A stretch of 64,000 nucleotides of DNA from Annona cherimola (GCA_030490835.1 CM059975.1:49653174-49717173), one strand, 5' to 3'. Counted from the first letter of the stretch, positions 32,862 to 45,708 are shown. Numbers and translations are program-made. The notes: generated by a model from the sequence alone, not told the origin.

Positions 32862-32863
32862 CT

Positions 32864-34635
32864 TGTTGGTCCCGATTTGATGACAATTACCCAAGAGGGG
32901 AGGGGTGAATTGGGTATTTAAGAATTTAGAACTTTAATTAGAGATTTTACCCCGGTTTAGTTTAAACCCCTTTAATGAAACAAATAGAAAGCAATAAGAT
33001 AATAAAAGAAGAAATGAAAAACAGTAGACAAGATTTATAGTGGTTCGGGCAACCTTTCCCTACTCCACTCTTCCAAGCTCACACACCCTTGTGACTTGGG
33101 TTCCACTATGTATTCTATGAATACAACTAGAGTCTCCACTCTCTTCTAGATTCTAGCTCTAAAGGGCATATACAACTAGAGCCTCCGCTCTCTTCTAGAT
33201 TCTAGCTCTAGGGGGCGTGTATAATAAGCAAAACAAGTAGGTGATGAGTTACACTCCAATCGCAACCCTACTTGCTATGTCTTGGTTTGAAACACCGAAC
33301 TCAAACCAAGCACCAAAATCAAATAACAAGACGAAATAGAAGAATTCTACACTTTACAGATTTGTGTAGCAAGTTTCAGCTCGAGGAAGAATCTGTAGAA
33401 GCAACAAATCGTATTGCGTTGAAGCAAACAACAACTTTGAAGCTTGTTTTTCCTTTGAAAGTGTATAGATCACTCAATTGTAGAGAAAAGTGGATTGAAA
33501 CTCTTTGTAGCACTTCTTTCCTCTTTTTCAGCTCTATCTTATATATTTCCACGTTTGCTTGAGTGTCTATATATAAAGGAGAGAGAATTTTGAATATTAT
33601 AGAGTTGGTTGGCGCGTAATAAATGTTCTAACGTTCAAAAATTCGAACGTTACGCCTCCAAGTCGCAGGTGGAGTCGACTTCGTGTGCGACTTCACCCAA
33701 GTCGCATGCTGGAGTCGACTTCGTGTGTGACTTCAGCTGTTCTTCAGTTTCCAAGTCTGTCCTCTGGGTCGACTTGGTCTGAGACTTGGCTTCAAGTCGA
33801 TCTTGGGGTCGACTTCGGGTGCGACTTCACTTCTTTCTTTTGCCAAGTCAGTTTGATCTTTGTTGAAGTGTCTCTTGCTTGCTTAACTTCTTCTTCTTCT
33901 TTTGTCTTTCAATACTTGGAGCTGATTTGTACAAAATTTCTTTAGCTTTAAGTCTAGAGAACTTGAAAAAGTCGAATCTTGTATGAACAAATCCAACTTT
34001 GATTTAGAATGGTTGAATCCATGTGTCTTGCTTGCTTTAAACTTGGATTAGTCTTCATATATTCAAGTTGAAAAATTTAAGTCGACTTCATCTTCAATTT
34101 GACTCAAGTCTATCTTGAAGTCGGCTTGGCCTTCGACTTAAAATTCTGAAAATCTGCACTGCCCATCTGAAGTTGATGCTGGAGTCGACTTTACCTGCGA
34201 CTTCACCCAAGTCGCAAGTGGAGTCGACTTCATGTGCGACTTCGGCAGCTGTGCTTTCTAAGTTCAACGCTGGAAGGAAAATGTTATGTGAAGTCGATAC
34301 TGGACTCGACTTGGTCAGCGACTTCGCCTAAGTCGCAAGTGGAGTTGACTTCATCTGCGACTTCAGCAGCTCTTGTTCTCCAATTTCAAAGCTCTCCAAC
34401 AATCAACACTTGAAGTCGCTGCTAGAGTCGACTTGGGGATCGACTTGGCCTAAGTCGATATTTGAGTCGACTTGGAGATCAACTTGATCTGTCATACTTT
34501 GCATATTTCATTTTTATAACCTTAAACACTGCACAATACATATTAGTAGCTAAGATTTACTCAAATTGTGTTGTTTAATCATCAAAACACATGGTTTGGA
34601 TATTTTTCATTCAATTTCAATAATTGTTTCTAACA
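32864..34635 (-). repeat. Copia-2 5' LTR, subfamily with GACAATTACCC end
   Basis: 1772 bp between TGTTAG and CCAACA in element orientation. It carries AGTCGACT clusters (about 33660-33830 and 34080-34480) and two units of the 51-bp repeat class (about 33130-33220). Its inner end matches the copia-3 LTR at 53729, not the partner LTR at 21546. Confidence 0.88.
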
Positions 34636-35719
34636 CAAAGCAATCAGGATTGCATTAATCCATCATGTTGAATCATGAACACATACTCGGACATCTTCCA
34701 TGCATCCCAAGACTCAAGACTCAAGACATGGAGTCAAATGTTTTTAAGATAGAAGAATTATAAAGAGTCTTAAGTAAAATCAAGGGAAGAACTTTAATTT
34801 GAATAATATCAAGAGAACAAAGTCATCTCCAAGAGTTTCAAGTTCATCAAGCATGCTGAGGAAGTGAAGTCGCACCCGAAGTCGACTTCACCTGCGACTT
34901 GGGTCAAGTCGAGGACCAAGTCGACCTAGACTGGAACTTGAAGAAGTTGCGAACAGGCGAAGTCGCACCCGAAGTCGACTCCATCTGCGACTTGGGGTCG
35001 CAACAGTCGGAAATTTTTGAACGTTGGCGCATTAAATGCGCGCCACCTACTTCCAAACGTTCGGATTCCCTCAACAGTTATAAAAGGCATTCAATATGAA
35101 TGAGGAGGGTAGCTGAGATTCATTGAATGAGCATAACTCCCATCTCTAAGAGCTTTAAGTGATCAAGCCAACATTTAGAAGAAGAACCTTGCTTTCAAAC
35201 TGCCAAAGAGCTGCTTGCTGAATCATTAATCCTACGCTACAAGTTATTCTCTACGCCAAATCTGCTTCTACACAACAATAACGTGTAGAAACTTTTTTTT
35301 GTTATTTCTTATTGTATTGAACTTGATTTAGTTTGGGTAACTAAGATCAAGTGTAAGCAAAGTAGTGTGTGATTGGAGTGGAATTCATCACCTACTTGTG
35401 CTGTGAATTGTTGATGCCCCCTAGAGCTGGAATCTAGAAGAGAGCAGTGACTCTAGTTGTATTTGTGAAATACATAGTGGAACCCATGTCACAAGAGGTG
35501 TGAGCTTGGAAGAGTGGAGTAGGGAAGGTTGCCCGAACCACTATAAAATATTGCTTGTTAACTTTTATTTATGCTCTCAGCACTATATTTCTTTCCATTT
35601 GTTTCTTCATTAAGGGGACTAGATTAATCTGGGGTAAAATTTCTGTTTAAGTTAAAAAAATTTATTTACCCAATTCACCCTTCCCCTTTTTGGTAATTGT
35701 CATTAACTCGGGACCAATA
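34636..35719 (+). repeat. Copia LTR fragment, plus strand
   Basis: The 3' two-thirds of a copia LTR: AGTCGACT modules at 34865-35000, TATAAAAGG at 35089-35097, one 51-bp-type unit near 35410-35460 and the end GGACCAATA (normally GGACCAACA). There is no primer site after it; gypsy C sequence follows at once. It abuts the copia-2 5' LTR head-to-head. Confidence 0.82.
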
Positions 35720-37890
35720 CTTTTCAACACAGCAACTTGTCTCTAATTCCAGCATGATTAAACCCCTTAATTAACACATAATTTAGGATTTAATCTCGGA
35801 TTTATAATCCATTCATCTTAGGGTTCCAAAACAGCAACATTAGAACCCATTTTCATTATTTCAACGCTGTCTTTAGCAACATGGTCTAAATAGATTTTTA
35901 ATCCAAATTTTCCAGCCTTAAACCATACTTTTCTTAACCCTAATTTAGGGTATTAACATATATTTGAATACCACAATTAAATGGTTTCCATACAACAACT
36001 TTCATATACATCATGGGTATCCTTTGCACCCCTCTTTGGTCATCCCTTTGCATATCTTAAAAAAAATCATATTTAGGGTAATCTTGTTTACCTCTAATAG
36101 GTTAAATCTCATAATCACTTGTTTATATCCTATTATGAGTCAAATTTCATCACAAAAACCTGGAATTTAACATTTATCTTGATTTATTCCTTAAGTTGTC
36201 CATAATGCTGAATTCAGACACACTGAATTCTCAAAATCTTGAATTAATATCCAATCAAGTAGTTTTGATCTGAAATTTCTACCATATCTTAATAACTACA
36301 TTAATTAACCAAAATAAATATTTTCAGCATGAAATATTTAGTCTTTCTATTTTATTTTAGTATTTTTACTCTGCTGGACAACAACATCCCTTTTCAAACA
36401 GCCTGAATCACGTAAATTATGGGATATATTTATACCCATAAAAACCTAATTTTTATTTTTTTAGTGTGATCCTAAATATTTATTATATATTATTTAAAAT
36501 TTTCAGCCCAAAATTCCTTGTATAAAAATAATTAAAAATTATTTTGTGCAGCTGATCCTGACACCCGTGCAACCCTGTTCAGGTTGATTTTCTCGGATTT
36601 TTAATTTAAAACCTGCTTACCATTTTGAGCTGAAAATTTTCTTGTTACTTAATCACCCTATCTGCTAAAAAGAAATTTCATGCTAAAATTAATCCATTTA
36701 CTATTCCGTTCATATTTTAGATTTCTGCCTCATTTCTTCTAGGTTTTGCTCCCATATTTGCATCTCCTTTCAATAAATATGCAAAACCCTTAATCAATAC
36801 TCAATTCCAGAATGTTATTAATCTTTATTTAGAGGTTTATTATGAATCTTATTCATGATCCATAAATAAAGGTAGAGAACTTGGATTTTAATGAATCAAA
36901 TTCCAAGAAATACTTACTTGATTTGAGCTAAACTTGAGTTTCAATCTTTCTAACTTGGATTCCTCTCTTTGCTCCTCTTCCTCTTCCTCTTTTTCTTCTT
37001 TCTTTCTTCCTTTCCTCCTTTCCTTGGACGTCCATGATGCCGGTTGGGGTCGTGCAAGGGTTGCCTTGCTTGAGAGAAAAGTCTCTCCCTTTCTCTCCCT
37101 TTCTCTCTCTCTCTCTCTCTCCTTCTCTCTCCTTCTCTCTCTCTTTCTCTCTCCTTCTCTCTCTCCTTTTCCCCCCTGCTGGAACGTCCCTTGCTCTCTC
37201 CTTTTTTTGCCCCTTTTATAAGGGTACTTGCTTAATCCTTAAGTAACCTACTTTACTTAGCTCCTAAGTAACTCACTTTATTTAGCTCTTAAGTAACCCA
37301 CTTTACTTGCTCTCCAAGAAAGCAACTTTCCATGATAATTAACTTCATCCAATCCATTCATATCATAGATTTCATAATTTTATTCAATCGTTTCAAGTTT
37401 TATCTCAAACTGACTTTTCTATGTCAAGTTATGACCCTTTGAAATATCCTTAGAGTGTGATATTAAAATAAATATTTATCATTTTAATCTCATCACATTT
37501 ACCTTAATTCAATTCACACATTAGGTCAAGCCCATAATCATGAGCTTATATTTGAAATTTCACCTCAATCTGCCTTATAGGCGTCAAGTTATGAATTTTC
37601 TACATTTTCTAACATAATTCCATAATTATCATTTTAATTTCCATAAATTAAATCATGGTAATTAACATGATTATTCATAACAGATTTTCACCTTTCAATC
37701 CTCGTTAAGCCCCTTGGGTCATACCGACTTACTTTGGGCTCCGATGATTAAATTTTTAATCACTATTCTTAACTAAAACCCTAATTGCAAAATATCATTA
37801 ATCATAAAATCATCCAAAATTCATTCAAGGCATACATATATCATAATTATATGCCAAATGCCTTCACATGAGTTGAGTCCGGGTATCACA
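35720..37890 (-). repeat. Gypsy C 3' LTR, truncated
   Basis: Begins TGTGATACCCGG at 37890 (reverse strand) and runs 2.17 kb. It matches LTR A in the stretches around 17050-17300 (reversed). A CT-rich microsatellite lies at about 37077-37180. The U5 end is missing. Confidence 0.75.
37077..37180. repeat. CT-rich microsatellite
   Basis: Imperfect CTCTC/CCTTCTCT array inside LTR C. Overlapping Ser/Leu-rich ORFs are artefacts. Confidence 0.9.
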
Positions 37891-37903
37891 ATCCTCCCCC
37901 CTT
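37891..37903 (-). other. Gypsy C polypurine tract
   Basis: Reverse complement AAGGGGGGAGGAT next to the LTR start, preceded by the conserved GAGACGAAACCTG phrase. Confidence 0.85.
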
Positions 37904-38645
37904 GTAACAGGTTTCGTCTCGAAACCTATTACATTTCAAATATCGAGGTAAGGCTCATGTGAAATAACAAACTTATCATCCATTTTTCTTTTCAATACTT
38001 CCATTAGCTCACCACGCTTCCATTGCGCTACTCTGTCTTGGTGACATTTTTAGCCTTTTGTCCATTAGACCTATTGCTCATCTCTACTATTCCTTGTTCA
38101 CGCATGAGTTTCTCATTGGAATTTGCCCTTTCATTTGTTTCATTTCACACTATTTTTCCTTATACCCAGAGAAATTGCATCATTTCTCATCTTATCATAG
38201 GGTAAGTCTTAAGTTACCCATTCCATTATATCAAATAAAGATCTATAACAATCATCTCGTTTTTTACAGATACAATTCATATAATATGAATATCTTCATT
38301 TCTATAGCAAAAGAGCAAAAATGCTCTCTCATACAATTTCATATACATCATAGCAAAGACACCTTTGCTAACTCATTCATTCTTAAAAATCTATAGCAAT
38401 CATTTTCACATATCATCAATAATACATTCATTTTATAATATAGAGCAAAAGTTGCTCTCATATAAAGTTTCATACATGAAATTTCATACATATCTTAGCA
38501 AAAGACACTTTTGCTAAGTTATCCATTTTTTTTAATCTTATTTCTTATGAATATCATAGAGAAATAATTTCTCTCGTACCTATCTTTCAATCACATCGGA
38601 ATTGAAAAGAATTTCGGCAATCATTCTTGCCTTCGTTTTTCTTCA

Positions 38646-38764
38646 TTTATCTACCATTCCTTGCTCTGATACCATTATCTGTGGCGCCCCAGCCCAAGAC
38701 GTCACATCCTTACCTCAGGATCTATCAAGTAGTAAATGTGAATCAGGATTGTTTCCCTGATCAC
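38646..38764 (-). other. Gypsy C U5 hairpin and primer-binding site in a stem
   Basis: Primer site TGGTATCAGAGCA (reverse of 38662-38674). Hairpin at 38738-38764 with canonical arms and one loop change. The primer-enclosing arms have changed together: TTTACTAC in U5 (38729-38736) against GTAGATAAA in the leader (38646-38654), pairing with one bulge. Confidence 0.65.
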
Positions 38765-40026
38765 GCGGCGGGTTATTATTGGATATTTATCCACTTAGTC
38801 TTAACTCCATAGAATTTTATATCATGTCATACATTCATTTTCCAGCAAATGCCATTTTAGGCCATTATCTCATTTGAGAATTTCACATCTCATCTCATAA
38901 TCTTCATACTTAATCATATCATGATATTTCATGCCTTAGCACTTACTCATAAAAGTTTTTCGCCAATCCATAGGCATAAAACATAACATAATCCTTCTAC
39001 AACATTTAATAACAATTTAATTGTTAACATTCATATAGTCATTCAACCCTTAGGTTCATATTCAGGTACTCATGGAAATTCGTTCATCTTTGAATCTCCA
39101 CCTGTGCTCCTTGCCTCCCTTCTTTCACTTGTCTTTGGGTTTGGAAAACAAAACGTGAGTCGAAACTCAATAAGCAAGCTATAGGTTTTCAGGCAATTCA
39201 TTTTGAAAGCAACATTCTTAAAAAATATTTTCCTCCATTCAGTAGAGACACTTAGCAAGTGATCAACTACATGCGGAGCAGAAACTTTTTCATAAACCTT
39301 TCATAAACCATTCATGAAAACTATTCATGTAAACCATTCGTAAATCCCAGTTTTTGGGCATTTCATAAACAGTGGATGTGCAAATTTATCATTTCCATTC
39401 ATAACATTATCTTTCATGTGACGGTACGCTAGCTCGGGGAACATCCTTTCATGATGTGATCCTTTCCATCCTTGGCGCTGGACCTTCCGACTTGGCAACG
39501 TCAAGAGGGACTCCTTGTCCACTTACTACCTCGACTAGCCTACTTGACTTCCATTCCATGCATAACCTTTAGTCACCCCGGCATTATATAACCCTTACAC
39601 ATGACATCTTGTTATTCTCATGTAGAGAATTCTTTGCACCATCCCTTTGAAACATCGTTTCAATAAAACATTGTATAAATTCATGTTTCATCACTTTTCA
39701 TGCATAATTGCGAAACAGTAAGCAATCATTTATTTCAATAGAAATAACATTTCAATACGCATATAGACAAGGAATGACCATCCTTAAACAACTTGAAACA
39801 AATTTAAAACAAAACTCATTTAGAAAGCTGCTCGTTAAGCCCCTCAGGTCATACCGACTCACTTTGGGCTCCAGCGATTAAATTTTTAATCACTATTCTT
39901 AACTAAAACCCTAATTGCAAAATATCATTAATCATAAAATCATCCAAAATTCATTCAAGGCATACATGTATCATAATTACATGCCAAATGCCTTCACATG
40001 AGTCCTACTTGGGTCCGGGTATCACA
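38680..40026 (-). repeat. Gypsy C 5' LTR, internally deleted (1347 bp)
   Basis: TGTGATACCC at 40026 to CGCCACA at 38680 (reverse strand). Roughly positions 200 to 2000 of the long LTR are missing. Confidence 0.8.
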
Positions 40027-40615
40027 TGTTAATTGTTCTTCCACTGATTTATATCACTTGGAATTCTGTAAGATCATTCTAGCTTGAAAACGTTTAGTTT
40101 CGTGTCTTGAAATCTTGAATACTTGAAACTTGGAGTTCTTGTAAATGTCCAAATGTGTGTTCCTTGCTCTGTTAATGCAAATCTATTTATTTTGGACCTT
40201 GCTTATCTTCATTTGATCCAAGTTGAATGTTTGGGTCGACTTGGTCTTCAACTTCACTCAAGTCGTAAGTCAAGTCGACTTGGTCTGCGACTTTGCTCTT
40301 CAAATTCTGTGTTGGTCAGTTAAAGTCGATGCTGGAGTCGACTTGATCTGCCACTTCACCCAAGTCGCATGAGAAGTCGACTTTGGCAGCTCTTGCTCCC
40401 CAATTTCAGCGCTAGACAAAAAATGGCCTTTGAAGTCGATGCTGGAGTCGACTTGGGAATTGACTTGACCTGTCATGCTTCATATTTTTCATTTTTATAT
40501 CCTTAAAACATTTCACAAACATATTAGTAGCCAAAACTTACTCAAATTGAGTTGTTAATCATCAAAACATATATTTTGGTCATTTTGCCTTTGATTTCAA
40601 CACTTGTTTCCAACA
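40027..40615 (-). repeat. Copia LTR fragment, minus strand
   Basis: First 589 bp of a copia LTR (TGTTGGAAACAAGTG at 40615) with AGTCGACT modules at about 40230-40460. It is cut at 40026 by the gypsy C LTR start. At 40615 it interrupts the reverse transcriptase frame of gypsy D. Confidence 0.8.
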
Positions 40616-42434
40616 TTCTTAAGTGAACTTCATGCTCCTCTTCCGACTTTGAGTAAATCAAGATATCATCAATGAATACAACCACAAATTGGTCCAGATA
40701 ATTTCGAAATACTCTATTCATCATGTCCATGAATACAGCAGGGGCATTAGTGAGCCCGAAAGGCATCACTAAAAACTCATAGTGTCCATACCTAATTCAA
40801 AAAGTTATCTTGTGAACATTGGTAGGAGTTATCCTCAGCTGATGGTACCCTGATTGTAGGTCTATTTTGGAAAATATTGTAGCTCCTTTCAATTGATGGA
40901 ATAAATCATCAATTCTTGGCAATGGGCACTTGTTCTTTACTGTAACCTTGTTTAACTCCCTATAATCGATACATAATCTGAGACTCCCATCCTTTTTCCT
41001 TCCAAACAGCAGCGGAGCTCCCCAAAGTGATACATTGGATCTGATAAAGCCTTTATCCAGTAGCTCATGTATTTGTGTTCTCAATTCATTCATTTCAGCT
41101 GGTGTCATTCGGTATGAAGTCTTAGATATTGGGGTCATGCCTGGTATGATATCTATTATCATGTCCATTTCTCTTTCTGGAGGTAATGTGGTTAATTCCT
41201 TTGGAAAAACATCAGGGAATTCCTTAACCACTAGAATTTGATTTATCTCTACCTCCATTTCTTTCCTTACACTTACTGATACCAGATAAGCTTGACATTT
41301 TTGGCGGACCATTTTAGCTGCTCTCATGGAAGATATCAGTATAGTTGAATTCCTAAGCCGCCTTAGCCTTCCAATGGCCACATCCTTTTCTGGAGCCACT
41401 TCAAATTGCACTTTCTTATTTTTGCAATCAATTGTGGCTCCCCATTGGCTTAACCAACCCATGCCTAGTATCACATCAAACTCAGTCATGGGTAGTAGGA
41501 TTAGGTCGGCTTCTAAAATCATCGACCCTATTCTAATTGGGCACGCTTTACATACTTGGCTAGAGCTAGCTAACCTATAGATAGGGGATTCTATATGAAT
41601 TATCTTGTTGGTTTCCTCTATAGGTAGTGCATGCGTGGTTACATAATGGCAAACTATGAATGAATGGCTAGCACCTGAATCAAACAAACCTATTGCCGAA
41701 TTTCCTAAAATATAAACCATACATGTAACCACCTTCTCTTCTTACTCCTGCGACTCTGTTCAGGTCAGGGAATGCACTTGAATCGGATTCGTAGAGGTTC
41801 CCTACCTGTTAACTGCTCCATCTATCCTTGGTTGTGCGGTCCTTCCGCGCCCTTCCGACGTTTGTGCTCTGTTTAGACAGTTCAGAGCAATGTGCCGGAC
41901 TTGATCACAAATGTAGCATTTGATGACCTTTGCCTCTCCCTTTTTGCATTCCTTGGCTATATGCCCCGATTGCCCACATTTAAAGCATCGGTTTGATCTT
42001 TTCAAACATTCACCTGCATGGCGCTTTTGACATTTTCTGCATATAGGTGAGCTTTTCTTCTTTGGAGCTCCTTTTCCTCTCCTCACACCTCCCTTTTCGG
42101 TCCTTTTCTTCCCCATTTCTGCTTCTTTATTACCCAGCTAAATATTCTTGGCCCTTACCTCAGCTCTTGGGTTCTCAATGCCTCAACTTCCAAAGCTCTT
42201 GCCCTTTCTAGACTTGACGCATAATCCTTGATTAGTAGAGGGGCAAGGCTTTCCTTGAGGTATGGTCTCAGTCCCTGCTGAAATCTTTGTGCCTTATTTT
42301 TTAGCACATTAGCAACCAAGGCACATATCTCACCAAGACATTGAACTTGGTAGCGCATTCTGTGACAGACATCCTCCCCTGCTAAAGCCTTTCAAACTCA
42401 ATCACCTTTTGGCTCTGTAGTCCAACCTCATGTT
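40616..42434 (-). pseudogene. Gypsy D gag C-terminus, protease and partial reverse transcriptase
   Basis: Gag C-terminal part at 42155-42434, then two CCHC knuckles (CFKCGQSGHIAKEC and a second CYICDQVRHIALNC) within 41802-42116. Protease DSGASHSF lies near 41660-41685. The reverse transcriptase fingers/palm ([22 protein letters not shown]) are in 40797-41732, followed by a TGA stop at about 40794. The frame then continues with MPFGLTNAP and the catalytic FIDD near 40670-40690. The protein breaks off at 40616, in the middle of the palm domain, where the copia LTR fragment starts. Thumb, RNase H, integrase and any chromodomain are missing. At least one stop and frame change lie between knuckle and protease. 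Confidence 0.88.
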
Positions 42435-42483
42435 TAGGGGTGTTAATGGTCATGGTCAACTCGCCAACACGCTCGTCCAACCC

Positions 42484-42660
42484 GTTAATAAATGGGTTTG
42501 GGTTGGGATTTTTGAATAAATGGGTTATGATCCGCCAACCCGTTTAACCATTTAATTAAATAAATGGATTAGGGTTGAGGCTTTGCAACCCGTCCAACCC
42601 GTTTATTTAACCCATTCAACCCGTCCAACCCGTTCAACCCGTATAACCAATTTAATATAA
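42484..42660. repeat. hAT left subterminal repeats
   Basis: At least eight AACCCGTT-like or complementary AATGGGTT units. Similar units lie at 46425-46580. Probable transposase-binding sites, by analogy with other hAT elements. Confidence 0.75.
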
Positions 42661-43680
42661 TATATTATATATTATGAAATATATTTCGGCCCTGCCCTTC
42701 TTTCCCGTCTTATCCCGCCCGCGCTAAAAACCTAAATACCTAATCCCACAATCCACCAACACATCGTCCATGAGTAGCTGACGCCTGACTGAGAGGTCGC
42801 GCATGACGACTCCACGAGCAGGCGACGAGCAGCAGACTGAAGTCGAACCCATCCCCACTGCTGCCGCTTCTTCTTTCTTGCTCGAACAGTCGAACTATGC
42901 TGCTGCCGCGGCTTCTTCTTCTTCTTCTTCTCTTTGTTCCATCTTGCTCGAACAGATTCCATCCCTACTTCTGCAGTTTCTTCTCTGTTTTTCTTCTTCC
43001 TGCTCGGGTACCCTGCTGCATACTCACTGAGAGGCCGCAGAGAAGAGCAGCTTCGTAGTGGAGCCATTGGCGCTGGGCGACGGAGGCGACGGCAGAAGAC
43101 TATCAACGCTGCCATTGGAGGGGCCGGTGTCGGAACTGTCGTCGGACCAGAAGACTGGCAAAGGCGCAGAGAAGAGCAGCTTCAGTAGTCCACGAGCAGC
43201 AGACTGGCAGAGCAGCTTTTGGCTAATTTTTTTCGGTAGTCCATGAGTAGCAGACTGGCACTTTGGCAGATCAGCTCATATTTTTTTCTAATCCTCTGTA
43301 GGTTGTAGCAGAGCAAAGCTGGACAGCCTGGAATCTGGATTAGAGTACAGGAAATCAGGAATGGTGATTCGTCTCGCGTTCCTGTAAAGGGGAAGGCTCG
43401 GCTTTTTGCTCCTCTCCAACCAGTCGAGGTTCCGTTGACCCCGAAGGCCGAATTCTATCACTCCAAAATTTGAAAAAGGTTTAGCTGAGTGGTGATTGTT
43501 GATACTCCCTCCTCTCTCATTTTGGTAATTCTCCTTTGATGGCCTTATGTTAACATGTGAACAATCAAATAATTATGAATAGTAGAAATTATGGTTGTTT
43601 TATATAATTACATTGTCATGTCATGGTTGTATAATTTCTGCTTTGTCTTGTTGCATCTAATATGTAATTAGGTATTTCAT
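42661..43680 (+). other. hAT 5' region, no clear gene
   Basis: GC-richer than its surroundings, with TTC-repeat tracts (about 42908-42932). It probably holds promoter, untranslated leader and possibly an intron ending near 43680. ORFs on both strands are low-complexity. Confidence 0.45.
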
Positions 43681-45708
43681 ATGGATGAAGAGTGTATGGA
43701 AATTAATCAACCCACACTTGAATCCCAAGTTGCTTCATCATCTATGATTAAATCCAAGGCAAAAAGGATTAGGAAGTTAACTTCAGTGGTGTGGGAACAT
43801 TTTACTAAAGATAAAGATGAAAACGTGAATCTTTTAGGGACGTGCAAATGCAACTATTGCAATAAATCATATGAATGCAACAGTGGTCATGGTACAACGA
43901 CACTTAAAAGACACTTGGATAGTCAATGCCCCAAGTATCCCCATGGTGATAGAGATAAAAAACAGCAACTATTGACATTTTCAACTAGTGCAGGATCAAG
44001 AGATGGAAATGTTTTAAGTAACTGGAAATTTGATCAATAATTCTCTAGGAAGGCAATGACACGCATGATCATTGAAGATGAATTACATTTTAAGTTTGTT
44101 GAAAAGAATGACTTTCGTCAATTTTGTAAATCTTTGCAACCAAGATTTAACATTGTCACAAGAGCTACAATTACTAAAGATTGTGTGGATATTTATATGT
44201 CAGAAAGGGAAAAGCTAGAAAGTGTTTTTCAACAATCAGTTAATCGTATTTCCTTGACTACTGATTTATGAACTTCCAACCAAAATCAAGGATACTTGTG
44301 TCTCACCTCACATTACATTGATGTAAAGTGGAAGATACAAAAGAGGATTATTTGCTTTTGTATTCTCCCATCGCCGCACACCGGAGATATTATTGCACAG
44401 TCTCTTGAGTTGGGTCTTAAAAGTTGGGGCATTAAGAAAATCTGCACTATCACCGTGGATAATGCTTCTTCCAATGATGTTGCTATAAAGAATTTTGGGA
44501 GAAGAATGTTAAAAAAGAATGTTGTGCTATGTGGTGGGGAATATTTGCATGTTAGATGTGCTGCCAATATTATAAATTTAATTGTCAAAGATGGTATAGA
44601 TGAAATTAAAGATTCAATACTTCGAATTCGGTTTGCTGTTAGATATGTGAAAAGTTCTCCAAGTAGGCTCCAAAAATTCAAAATGTGCACTGAGGAGGAA
44701 GAAATTACATGACAACATTCTCTATGCTTGGATGTACCAACTCGTTGGAACTCTACATATTTAATGTTGGAATCTGCTTCAAAATATCAAAAGGCATTTG
44801 ATTGTCTTGCTGATAAAGATAGTATTTTTAGGTCAAATAATCCTCCAACTGATGAAGATTGGGAAAATGCTAGAGTAATTTGTAAATTTTTGGAGAATTT
44901 TTTTCACATCACTACTTGTGTATCTGGTTCTTTGTATTGCACTTCAAATATTTATTTTGTGGAAGTTTGTAAGATTGAAAGGCTCTTGCTCTCTCTTCAA
45001 AAGTCATCTGATGTGAACTTGAAGCAAATGTCTATAAAAATAAAAGATAAATTTGATAAGTATTTGGGGACTTTTGAGAAGATGAACATTTTATTAATCA
45101 TAGCTGTGGTGTTAGATCCACGATAGAAATTGGGATATGTTGAATGGTGTTATGATATGAGTCATGGATTAGAGAAAGCATTAGAAATTGGTCAGAAAGT
45201 GAAGGAAAATTTGTATGAGTTGTATACCATTTATAAAACTGAGCTTTGTGAGACTGTTTCTAAGGATGTCAGTAGTGATGAGGTGGATCAGGTTAATATG
45301 AACTCGGATGATGTTGGTGAAGATGATGCATGGTATCAATGTGATTGGTTCTCAAAACGTGAACACTCAAAAACAGAAGTGGATCAATATCTAGAAGAAG
45401 CAAGTGTTGGCAGGGCACCTGGGTTTGATAATTTGGCATGGTGGTCTAAAAATAAGGACTACAAAATATTACCTCATCTAGCACGAGATATTTTGGCAAT
45501 TCCAGTGTCTACAGTTGCTTCGGAATCAGCTTTTAGCACACGTGGACGTGTACTGGATCAATTCAGAAGCTCTCTAACACCACGACTTGTGGAGATTTTG
45601 GTATGTGCACAAGATTGGATCAAAGCATCACCACAACTTCTAGGAGTTGAGGAGAACTTGACAGAAATTGAAGCAACTGAATCAAGTATTTACTTTTTAT
45701 CCTTTTAA
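43681..45708 (+). pseudogene. hAT transposase, four in-frame stops
   Basis: A single frame of 676 codons encodes a RICESLEEPER/Ac-type transposase. An N-terminal BED zinc finger has C57, C60, H78 and C83. The RNase-H-like catalytic domain follows (DLTTDL, TVDNASSND and the RWNST motif near 44745), and the C-terminal hAT dimerisation domain is at about 45370-45620 (LAWWSKN, SESAFSTRGRVLD). Stops at 44038, 44269 (relatives have Trp), 44710 and 45124 (relatives have Tyr) break it, but there is no frameshift over 2 kb. A short downstream exon after TTTTGCAG (45784) is possible. Not functional as it stands. Confidence 0.9.

Larger units (their letters stand above)
21546..34635 (-). mobile_element. 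Copia-2: decayed composite element with two ORF3 copies
   Basis: In element order (right to left): 5' LTR 32864-34635, primer site 32850-32861, gag, pol, AGTCGACT block, ORF3-A, a second ORF3 (B), polypurine tract 23669-23682, 3' LTR 21546-23668. The two LTRs differ at their inner ends (GATGACAATTACCC versus GATGGCTAAACCC), the flanking 5-mers differ (TTATG and CAAAG), and ORF3 is present twice. It is therefore best read as a chimera of two related elements joined near 25745, not one simple insertion. Confidence 0.75.
35720..40026 (-). mobile_element. Gypsy C: deletion derivative with about 0.8 kb interior
   Basis: Reverse-strand order: 5' LTR 38680-40026, primer site 38662-38674, about 0.76 kb non-coding interior, polypurine tract 37891-37903, 3' LTR 37890 down to 35720 (cut). 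The LTRs share their first about 190 bp, but the 5' LTR then jumps to sequence near the U5 end, so it has a large internal deletion. No coding region remains; mobility would need proteins from elsewhere. Confidence 0.75.

Noticed and set aside
42803..43246. Ser-rich and Arg-rich ORFs in the hAT 5' region
   Set aside because: Simple-sequence composition and no homology to transposase; likely untranslated leader.
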